A DNA stretch of 24,628 bases from Prosthecobacter debontii (lineage in GTDB: Bacteria; Verrucomicrobiota; Verrucomicrobiia; Verrucomicrobiales; Akkermansiaceae), in the NCBI GenBank assembly GCA_945883455.1, contig CAMCXJ010000010.1, forward strand, positions 1-24,628, in the 5' to 3' direction. Below, piece by piece: positions 6,080 through 12,710 of the stretch (position 1 is the stretch's first letter; the number at the start of each line of letters is the position of its first letter). A program made the position numbers and the translations under genes. The notes beneath the pieces were generated by a model. That model saw nothing but the letters and a program-made list of their open reading frames with translations. It ran no database searches and was not told the DNA's origin.

Positions 6080-7492
6080 TTAGGCGAGCAGTTCCTTGAT
6101 CGCTCCCGTCTGGATTCCTTTGAGACCCGGATCGAGATCGCCGTAGTGTTTGATCGGGTTGCCGTTGGCGTTGAGGATGGAGGTGTAGAAGTTGCCGAGG
6201 GTCTTGTGGCCTTCGGTGCCCCAATACGGCAGGCGGATGTAGCGGCGGCCGAGGTTCATCGGGGTGTTGTCGCCGGCCATGATCAGGAACGGGAATTCGA
6301 AGCCGTGGGCGTGGTGCGTTTCGCCGGAGGAGGGGAAATAGCAGATCATCGTGTTGTCGAACATCGTGCCGTCGCCTTCCGGGACGCTTTTCAGGCGGGT
6401 GACGATGCGGTTCACGAGTTCCATGTGGTGGACTTCGGTGCGGCGGCGGACTTCCTCGGCGGCGACGTCCTTGACGGGCTTGCCGTGGCCGATGTCGTGC
6501 ATGTTGACCTTCTCGTTCTCGATGCCGGTGATGCCGGTGTAGTCGTGGCCCAGTTCATCGACAGTGAAAGCGACCACATTCGTGAGGCCGGAGATCAGCG
6601 AGGAAAGCAGCACCTCCGTGTGGCCCACCTGGCGGGTGAAGGTGTCCATGTCGTTGTTGAGATATTTGCTCTCCAGTTTCGGCACGTGCTGGCGGACGAT
6701 GTCCGTCATCATGTCGATCTTGCGGTTGCGTTCGCGGATCCCCTCGATGGATTCCGCGTAGTTGCTGACCTTTCTCCGCTCGATGCCCGCGACGTGGCGC
6801 GCCAGTTCGGTTTCGGTTCCGGCCGCGAACTCCAGAACCTTGCGCTGGAGCTCGTAGCGGATCTGCTCGTTCTTGTCGGTGGCGACGGATTTGAAAATTT
6901 CATCCACCGCGATGCCGGGGCCGCCGAAGGCGTAGTTCGGCTGCTGCGGGCCGCGGGCGGAGAAGCCCTTGGCGATGCCGTTGAGGCCGCCGCGCGGGTT
7001 GCCGCCGCCGGTGGGGAAGCAGGCGAGCTCGATGTGCTCCAGCGGGGAAGGGAAAAGCTTCGCGAGCTCGAAATCGACCGTGGCCCATTTGATTGAGCTG
7101 TTGCGCTCGTTGGCCTTGTAAACGCCCAGCGCCGAGCACCAGCCGTGATGGCCGACCGTGCACATTTTCCCGGAGAGTCCCTGGAGGATGGTGAGGTTTT
7201 CCTTGTGATCCGCCAGCGGACCCATCCACTCGGGAAGGGTGTGGGAATCGAGATCCGCCTCGTAGGGGAGTTTCTTATTTTCCTTCTCCATGAGGTCGGT
7301 GCCGAAGGACGGCGGCACCATCACCTTGGGGAAAAGCCCGTTACCGCGGTGCATGAAGATGAAACGCATCGGGGGTTTTCCCGAAAGTCCGGAGGCCGTC
7401 TGCGCGGCGTGGAGCCGTGGCATCATGCCGGGCATGGAGAGGCCGCCCATTGCGAGGAAGGCGTTGCGGATGAATTCGCGTCGGTTGTTCAT
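6080..7492 (-). CDS. DUF1552 domain protein, Tat-exported
   Basis: A 470-residue protein starting MNNRREFIRNAFLAMGGLSM, a clear twin-arginine signal followed by a hydrophobic stretch and a cut near LHAA. Tat export means it folds in the cytoplasm, often with a cofactor. The mature protein carries typical DUF1552 segments: RFIFMHRGNGLFPK, a YEADLDSHTLPEWMGPL region, GHHGWCSALG, CYFPSSGETHHAHG and the GHKTLGNFYTSILNA end. These proteins resemble the alkaline-phosphatase/sulfatase-like DUF1501 group, and their reaction is not established. The gene lies eight bases downstream of the DUF1592-family heme protein, an almost invariant pairing in Planctomycetota and Verrucomicrobiota. The two very likely form a functional pair. 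Confidence 0.9.
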   Translation of the reverse strand: MNNRREFIRNAFLAMGGLSMPGMMPRLHAAQTASGLSGKPPMRFIFMHRGNGLFPKVMVPPSFGTDLMEKENKKLPYEADLDSHTLPEWMGPLADHKENLTILQGLSGKMCTVGHHGWCSALGVYKANERNSSIKWATVDFELAKLFPSPLEHIELACFPTGGGNPRGGLNGIAKGFSARGPQQPNYAFGGPGIAVDEIFKSVATDKNEQIRYELQRKVLEFAAGTETELARHVAGIERRKVSNYAESIEGIRERNRKIDMMTDIVRQHVPKLESKYLNNDMDTFTRQVGHTEVLLSSLISGLTNVVAFTVDELGHDYTGITGIENEKVNMHDIGHGKPVKDVAAEEVRRRTEVHHMELVNRIVTRLKSVPEGDGTMFDNTMICYFPSSGETHHAHGFEFPFLIMAGDNTPMNLGRRYIRLPYWGTEGHKTLGNFYTSILNANGNPIKHYGDLDPGLKGIQTGAIKELLA

Positions 7493-7500
7493 GATGTTGG

Positions 7501-9963
7501 TTATTTCCGGTAGATGAAGGAATCGGAAGTGAGAAGGGAGAGGATGACGGCCTTGAAGCTGCCTCCACTGGACACGTAGGCGTTGTCCGCGTCAATCAGC
7601 GTCTTGGAATCGGAAAGGGTCTCGTTGCGGCCCATGTAGAAGCGGAATGCGTGCCGGATGATGGATTGGCGCGTGCGGGTGGATTTCGCCAAGCGGTCGA
7701 TGAGATCCGGCGCGTCCTTCACTTCGCCATCAAGCGCCGGATCGCCCGTGCCGCGCAGCTCGCCGCGGGTATCGACGGGGAGGGTTTTGTAGACATTGAA
7801 ATACTTGAGCTGCTTCCCGATCACGTTTTCCGGATGCTCGATGGGTTCGTCGATGCGGAAGCGCCCGAAGTCGTCGTACATCTCGAAGGGCAGGCCGAGC
7901 GGGTTCATGTATTCGTGGCATTTCCAGCACTCCTGCTGGTGCATCGTCACCTTGTCGAGGCGCTGGCGCAGGGTTTTCGTGTGATCCTCGGGCACGACGG
8001 CATCGACGGTGATCGGCACATCGGGCACGCGGCCGGCGAGGAGTTTCTCCTGGACGAAACGCCCGCGCCGGACGGGATCGTTTTCGGTGTTGAGCGAGTG
8101 GGCGATGAGCCACGCGGGATGGGTGAGGATGCCCTTGCGGTTCTCCAGCTTGAAAGGTTGCTCCGGCGTGTAGCTGAAATAGGGGGCGCCCTCCTGGTAG
8201 CCGCCCGTGCCCATGACGGGCGGGAGGTTATACATCGGGGAATAGTTGTGATGATATCCGTGCGCCCATGGGAAAACGATGAAGGGGTTGAGCCCTTTTC
8301 CGAAATGCGCCTCGAAGTGGGTCATCAATCTCGTGAGCGTGGTGGCGTGCCCTTTGGCCTTATTGTCGGGAGTGATCTGGAATGTCTTGGTCAGCAGCTC
8401 CTTGTGCTCTTCGAGCACCTTGTCGGGATTCGTTTTCCACTCGGTGTCTTTCAGCAACTCCCAAACCTCGTGCCATTTGGCGATGGTTGTTTCCGCTTCA
8501 GGCCTGTCGAACACGAAGAATTTCTCCGTGGTGAGGATGTTCTCGAAGACCTTTTTGTCCTGATCCACATAATAGGAAACGATCTGATCCGCCTCATCCA
8601 CAAGGCTCCCCGCCGTCCCCAGGGTGCCGCGGTCGGCGTTCTGGTATTGCCTGAGGGCGCGGTCGACGTCCTTGAAAACCTTGGTCGCGTTCGGGTATCC
8701 GAAAAACTCGCGGAAGAAGCGGACGATGCGCGGGTGCGAGACCACATGGGAGGTCACCTTGCCCGTCGACATGTAGTCATCGACGCCGCCACGGAACAGG
8801 GCGGGATCCTGCAATAGCCTTGTGACCTCGCGTTTGAAATCCTCGCGGGTGGCGAGCCGTCCCTGCTCGGCCGCTTCCAACAGCAAGGGGTCGGGCGCGT
8901 TGTCGCCCATGGCGTAGGCGATCGCGTAGGCGGCCTCGAGCGGGGCGAGCATTTTGCGGCCGTGTTCGTCGGGTGCGCCCGCTCCGAATTCCATGCGGTA
9001 GAGAAACTCGGACTCTAGCAGCACCGAGACCAGCATCTGGCGCAAGCCTTCGGAATTCCCGGCGGCGGCGATCGCCTCCTTGGTGAGGCCGAGGTATTTC
9101 GCCATATCCGTTTCCGAAGGCGGGCGTTTCAGCACGGCTTGGAACTGCCGCCCGATCGCCGCGAGAAGCTCCTCGTCGGTCGGTTCGGTCTTTTTGAAAA
9201 TGATGTTCTCGAACTCCGACGGCACCGTGCGCGGCATGAACTTGTCCTTCGGGTCGGGGAAATCATTTGCGCCCATTTCGCCGTTTTTCACCCGCGCGGG
9301 GCGGATCTGGCGATCGGAGATGTATTCGGCGTTGGTCAGCATCACCAGCAGCGTGCCGCCGTCGAGGGAACCGATGTCGTAGTCGCGCACGCCGGAGTTG
9401 TCCGGCAGGGAGAAGGGATTGGTGATTCCCGGAAAGGTGACGTTGCGTTGGTGTCTCTCCAGTCCGAAAATTTCACGCACCCGCGCATCGAAAATCTGCG
9501 GCCTCACCAGCCAGCGCCGCGCGGGAGCGAAGGCGGGATCCTTGATCTCGCCGCTGAAGAGTTTTTCGTGATCGACGTAGTTTCCGTAGGACGGGTAGCG
9601 GAGCTTGTCCTCCAGTTTCGAGGCGTTGTGGGCGTGCAGGGTTTCCCACAGCCACTCGCCCAGCGCCTCTCGCTCCTGATCGCTGGGCTGGTCTTTTTTC
9701 TTCGGCGGCATCTGTTTCAGATAGACCTGCTCAAGGGCGCGGTTCATCAGGTCGAGCCTCGCCTGCAGCGGTAGCTCCTCGAGGTTGTCGAGGCGGATAT
9801 CGCCCTTTTCCGTGCCGTCCTCGTGGCAATCGGTGCAATAGTTCGAAAGGATCTCGGCGGCCTTGGGATCGACTTTGAAGGCCGTCTCAGCGGACGCAGC
9901 CATCACCACGCCCATCGAAAAAGCGGCGGAGCGGAGCGAAATGGATGGGCGGCCGGAAATCAT
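7501..9963 (-). CDS. Planctomycete-type c-heme protein (DUF1587/1595/1592/1588/1585)
   Basis: An 820-residue exported protein. A weak N-terminal signal is followed by the heme-attachment motif CTDCH at residues 43-47 in a PSCyt1-like module. The body follows the standard order of DUF1587 (YGNYVDHEKLFSG region), DUF1595, DUF1592 (VVSHPRIVRFFREFFGYPNA), DUF1588 and DUF1585. A second heme-like motif, CWKCH at 679-683, sits in DUF1588 with the signature MNPLGLPFEMYDDFGRFR after it. The C-terminus (GGSFKAVILSLLTSDSFIYRK) is the normal DUF1585 end. Such proteins are thought to be redox partners of DUF1552 proteins at the cell surface; the substrate is unproven. A 95-base gap separates it from the thuA-like gene upstream, the second largest in the cluster. 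Confidence 0.9.
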   Translation of the reverse strand: MISGRPSISLRSAAFSMGVVMAASAETAFKVDPKAAEILSNYCTDCHEDGTEKGDIRLDNLEELPLQARLDLMNRALEQVYLKQMPPKKKDQPSDQEREALGEWLWETLHAHNASKLEDKLRYPSYGNYVDHEKLFSGEIKDPAFAPARRWLVRPQIFDARVREIFGLERHQRNVTFPGITNPFSLPDNSGVRDYDIGSLDGGTLLVMLTNAEYISDRQIRPARVKNGEMGANDFPDPKDKFMPRTVPSEFENIIFKKTEPTDEELLAAIGRQFQAVLKRPPSETDMAKYLGLTKEAIAAAGNSEGLRQMLVSVLLESEFLYRMEFGAGAPDEHGRKMLAPLEAAYAIAYAMGDNAPDPLLLEAAEQGRLATREDFKREVTRLLQDPALFRGGVDDYMSTGKVTSHVVSHPRIVRFFREFFGYPNATKVFKDVDRALRQYQNADRGTLGTAGSLVDEADQIVSYYVDQDKKVFENILTTEKFFVFDRPEAETTIAKWHEVWELLKDTEWKTNPDKVLEEHKELLTKTFQITPDNKAKGHATTLTRLMTHFEAHFGKGLNPFIVFPWAHGYHHNYSPMYNLPPVMGTGGYQEGAPYFSYTPEQPFKLENRKGILTHPAWLIAHSLNTENDPVRRGRFVQEKLLAGRVPDVPITVDAVVPEDHTKTLRQRLDKVTMHQQECWKCHEYMNPLGLPFEMYDDFGRFRIDEPIEHPENVIGKQLKYFNVYKTLPVDTRGELRGTGDPALDGEVKDAPDLIDRLAKSTRTRQSIIRHAFRFYMGRNETLSDSKTLIDADNAYVSSGGSFKAVILSLLTSDSFIYRK

Positions 9964-10058
9964 GCGCAGTGGAGCCGATACGCCCCCATGTCAGGCGTCT
10001 TGCAAAAAATGCTCCAAAACCTGCCGTAACCGCGACAAAGGAACGTGCTTTTGCGCGT
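9964..10058. other. 95-base gap inside the minus-strand gene cluster
   Basis: This lies between the ThuA-like gene and the DUF1592-family gene. I see no strong hairpin followed by a T-run. On the minus strand there is a run GCATTTTTTGCAAG and a weak TTGCAA / TATCGG pair with 19 bp spacing, too poor to call a promoter. The cluster could be read through here or restarted; sequence alone does not decide. Confidence 0.3.
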
Positions 10059-11084
10059 TCAGCGGAAATCCGAAACCGGGCGGGGTTTCACGCCGAGTTT
10101 CTCGTAATGGAACCCGCTGGAGAGCGGCTTGTATTCCGAGGCGTATCCCACGGAGCTTTCGGCGGAAATTTTCTCCTCCATGCCCAGCCCCCAATACGCT
10201 CCGTTCACCACGAGGCGGCGCAGGCCGGGGTTTTCGAAATCCTTGCCGCTGCCCATGGTGCAATGCAGCACGCGGGCGGCTTTGCCTGATGTTGTTTTCC
10301 AATCCTTGATCCAAACGACCGGCAGCGGCTCCTTCTCGGGATTGTCCGCGCCGCCCTGGACACGGCCGATGAGCGGCTGCCCTATGACCAGCGCGGTGCA
10401 GCCCTCGGGCAGCGAGCCGCCTTCGGGAAAGGTGCGGTAAACATCGGTGAGGCCCCAGATGTCCTTCACGCCGGTGAGGATGGGATGGCCTTTCACTTCC
10501 GGGATGATGTCGCCGCGCGTTGAGTCCGCCTGCCACGCACCGTGGTGGTTCATGAACGAGCCGCCGACAATCTCGCCGATGCCGATCTTCTTGCCGTCGA
10601 TTTCATAGGGCAGCTTGCCGATGAAGCCGTGATTCGAGGTGCGCAGCGCGATGATGGGTTTCCCGGAGTCGAAGTAATCGACGAAATATTTGAGCTGGTC
10701 GTCCGGCAGGGTAAGCAAGCGGATGGCGAGGATCACGGCATCGGCCTTTGCGAGATGTTCGGTGCCGGGGATATGATGCGGCTTGAACTCGGCCTCTTTG
10801 CCTTTTTCCGGATGGACGGGCGCGGTGGGATCGACCAAGCCCTCCCCGTTCACACCGAACAGCACGGTGCAATCGAAGCCGTGGTGTTTCGAAAGGATGC
10901 CGGCGAGCATCGGCATGTAGTGCTCGCCGCGGTATTCCTGGTCGGCGGAGACCAGGACGATGTGCTTGCCTTTTCCCGGACCTTCGCCGCCGGGATAGGT
11001 CAGCCACATCGGACTTTCCGGGACGGGATGAGCGGCCATGACCATGACGGGGAAGAGGAAGAGGGCGAGGAGTTTCTTGATCAT
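10059..11084 (-). CDS. Exported ThuA-like (trehalose-utilisation type) protein
   Basis: The 341-residue protein has a signal peptide (MIKKLLALFLFPVMVMA, cut before AHPVP). The mature chain shows the ThuA/class-I glutamine-amidotransferase-like fold: HIVLVSADQEYRGEHYMPML, then LAKADAVILAIRLLTLPDDQL, a YFDSGKPIIALRTSNHGF strand-turn at the position of the nucleophile elbow, and DIWGLTDVYRTFP. The elbow shows no cysteine nucleophile (LRTSNHGF), as usual for ThuA. ThuA proteins take part in metabolism of 3-keto-disaccharides. The export signal and neighbours (DUF1080, cytochrome, propeller) favour a role in the periplasm or at the surface. It is ten bases downstream of the propeller gene. Confidence 0.85.
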   Translation of the reverse strand: MIKKLLALFLFPVMVMAAHPVPESPMWLTYPGGEGPGKGKHIVLVSADQEYRGEHYMPMLAGILSKHHGFDCTVLFGVNGEGLVDPTAPVHPEKGKEAEFKPHHIPGTEHLAKADAVILAIRLLTLPDDQLKYFVDYFDSGKPIIALRTSNHGFIGKLPYEIDGKKIGIGEIVGGSFMNHHGAWQADSTRGDIIPEVKGHPILTGVKDIWGLTDVYRTFPEGGSLPEGCTALVIGQPLIGRVQGGADNPEKEPLPVVWIKDWKTTSGKAARVLHCTMGSGKDFENPGLRRLVVNGAYWGLGMEEKISAESSVGYASEYKPLSSGFHYEKLGVKPRPVSDFR

Positions 11085-11094
11085 GGACGGATGT

Positions 11095-12579
11095 TCAGTT
11101 GGCGGCGGGCACTTCGTTCAAGGTGTAATACGCGTGGCGGTGGAGGAGATCCTCGCCATCGCGGGAGCGCAGGTGGCGGAGATCAAACTCGTGGACGTGG
11201 CCTTTGGTCATCGCGTCGAGGGCGATGGTGGCGGTGAGGCCGTCTTCGGAAAGTTTCACGGACTTCACGTTGGGGGCGGTCTGGTCGACTTCGGGGCCGC
11301 CGTAGCCTTGGGCGTAATTGTGGGTGAAGGTGGTGACTTGATACGATGCGGTTTCGCCCCCTTCCTTTTCGGAAACGGGTTTCGTGAAAGCGATGTTGAA
11401 GCCATCGGGCGTGACCGTGACGCGCTCGATCTCGAAGGGCATTTTCCCGCTCCATGCGAGACGCTCAAGGGCGTAGGGTTTCAGGCCGCGCACGGGCCAG
11501 CCGCGGTTCGTGCCGCCGCAGATGAGGTTTCCTGCCGGGGTGAAATGGGTGTTGAGGATGCCGGTGGAGAGTCCTTCGCGGAAGGGATAACACGCGCCTT
11601 GCCAGACGCCGTTAACTTGCTCGGTGGTGGCGCGGACGAGGATGGACTGCGTGTAATCGCCGAGGAAAATCTGGTTCTCGAAGGGACCGAATTTCCCGCC
11701 GGTTTCATCGACCACAAAACCGGACAGAGAGCGGCCCATACGGATGTAAGGGAAAATAACGGCGTAGGGATCGAGCTGCGGGATGCGCTCTTTTTCGATG
11801 ATGATCTTCGATCCGGATTTCGGGACTTCGGGAGCCTTACCCATGTTCGGCGCATACTCATACCAATTGAAGCTGATGGGGTGGCCGGTGAAGCCGCCTT
11901 CCTTGATATGCTTCAGGCTGCACGCGGGATTCCACGGGCCCTGGCTCTCCATGTAAAACAGCGCACCGGACTCGTTGAAGCCGATCCCGCCGGGGCTGCG
12001 CAGTCCGCTGGCGATGGGGATGCTCTTGCCCTCCGGCGTGACCTTAAACGCCCAGCCGCGGAAGAGCTGGTGCGAGTGGTAGGAGCTGGAAAGGCCGAGC
12101 GCGACGTAAAGGTTGCCCTGCGGATCGGGCTTCGAGCCGAAGGCATACTCATGGTAGGTGCCGTAGCCCCACGCGTCGGAAACGACATCGTAGCGATCCG
12201 CCGTTCCGTCCCCGTTGATGTCGGTGAGCTTGGTCAGCTCCGCGCTGTGCGTGACGTAGAGCGCACCGTCCTTCCATGCGAGGCCGAAAATCTCATCAAG
12301 GCCGGAGGCGAAAAGGTGGTATTTCGGTTGGGGCTTGGCGTCGTCGATGCCGGAGACGAAATAGACATCCCCATGCCGCGTGCCGACCGCGATGCGCCCG
12401 TCCGGCAGGGTCTCGAACGCGCCCGCCTCGATGACGAGTTCCTTGGGAATCGGCACATCCACGATGGGGTAATATTCACGTTCCTTGTCGGCGGTGCCCC
12501 AACGCTCGCCTACCTCCTCGGCATGGGCGGCGGGGAGGGAAAGGAATGCGATGGCGAGGAATTTAGCGGAGGAGTTCAT
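11095..12579 (-). CDS. Exported beta-propeller, DUF7133 / sugar-dehydrogenase-like
   Basis: From ATG 12579 the protein has 494 residues with a signal peptide (MNSSAKFLAIAFLSLPAAHA). An upstream in-frame GTG at 12606 lies in repeat DNA and would spoil the signal, so I reject it. Repeated blade sequences are visible: FETLPDGRIAVGTRHGDVYF, EIFGLAWKDGALYVTHSAEL with TDINGDGTADR, KPDPQGNLYVALG and SGLRSPGGIGFNESGALFYM. This is the six-bladed propeller of the PQQ-dependent sugar dehydrogenase / DUF7133 group common in Verrucomicrobiota and Planctomycetota. Whether it binds PQQ is not shown. It follows the multiheme cytochrome gene, a natural electron acceptor. No Shine-Dalgarno sequence precedes the start, and the upstream DNA is the inserted repeat copy 3. 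Confidence 0.82.
   Translation of the reverse strand: MNSSAKFLAIAFLSLPAAHAEEVGERWGTADKEREYYPIVDVPIPKELVIEAGAFETLPDGRIAVGTRHGDVYFVSGIDDAKPQPKYHLFASGLDEIFGLAWKDGALYVTHSAELTKLTDINGDGTADRYDVVSDAWGYGTYHEYAFGSKPDPQGNLYVALGLSSSYHSHQLFRGWAFKVTPEGKSIPIASGLRSPGGIGFNESGALFYMESQGPWNPACSLKHIKEGGFTGHPISFNWYEYAPNMGKAPEVPKSGSKIIIEKERIPQLDPYAVIFPYIRMGRSLSGFVVDETGGKFGPFENQIFLGDYTQSILVRATTEQVNGVWQGACYPFREGLSTGILNTHFTPAGNLICGGTNRGWPVRGLKPYALERLAWSGKMPFEIERVTVTPDGFNIAFTKPVSEKEGGETASYQVTTFTHNYAQGYGGPEVDQTAPNVKSVKLSEDGLTATIALDAMTKGHVHEFDLRHLRSRDGEDLLHRHAYYTLNEVPAAN
12559..12579. repeat. 21 bp direct repeat, left copy (propeller start)
   Basis: This 21-mer matches 12690-12710 at 20 positions; the mismatch is at 12569. 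On the minus strand it is the ATG and the first six codons of the propeller gene. Its partner encodes the end and stop codon of the cytochrome gene. Between the two lie 110 bases holding the tandem-hairpin element, so the pair looks like a target-site or local duplication. Confidence 0.8.
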
Positions 12580-12597
12580 GGGGAAAGGTAAAGTTTT

Positions 12598-12647
12598 GGG
12601 GAGCACACGCGCCCTCGCGTGTTGTTTCCGACGCCCTCGTCGGAAAC
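12598..12647 (+). repeat. Tandem-hairpin repeat, copy 3 (intra-operon)
   Basis: The first part (12598-12623) is identical to copies 1 and 2 except for a single base in the loop (CCCT instead of CCAT). The second hairpin is a perfect 10 bp stem, GTTTCCGACG (12624-12633) against CGTCGGAAAC (12638-12647), with tetraloop CCCT. A further 12 bp perfect palindrome GATTCGCGAATC follows at 12671-12682. It sits between two genes of a minus-strand operon, where a double hairpin in the RNA could stabilise or uncouple the flanking messages (inference). Confidence 0.78.
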
Positions 12648-12689
12648 CGCGTGGAATGATTGGGACGGCCGATTCGCGAATCCCGATCT

Positions 12690-12710
12690 GAATTTAGCGA
12701 AGGAGTTCAT
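12690..12710. repeat. 21 bp direct repeat, right copy (cytochrome stop)
   Basis: This is the partner of 12559-12579 with one mismatch. On the minus strand it contains GAACTCCTTCGCTAA, the last codons and TAA of the cytochrome gene. The same bases in another frame read ATG AAC TCC TTC GCT AAA, almost exactly the start of the propeller protein. This implies that the two genes once overlapped here. Confidence 0.8.

Noticed and set aside
5933..7096. A 387-residue plus-strand frame opposite DUF1552
   Set aside because: Same antisense-shadow composition; the opposite strand encodes an unmistakable DUF1552 protein.
7651..8817. A 388-residue plus-strand frame opposite the DUF1592-family gene
   Set aside because: Shadow of the heme protein: no start context, no motif.
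11038..12591. A 517-residue open frame on the plus strand opposite the propeller gene
   Set aside because: It is antisense to a gene with a clear signal peptide and propeller motifs. Its product is the Val/Asp/Gly/Arg-rich composition typical of reverse-strand frames in GC-rich DNA and matches no family.
12580..12689. Rho-independent terminator between the cytochrome and propeller genes
   Set aside because: The hairpins are strong but no T-run follows on either strand, and the genes appear to belong to one operon.
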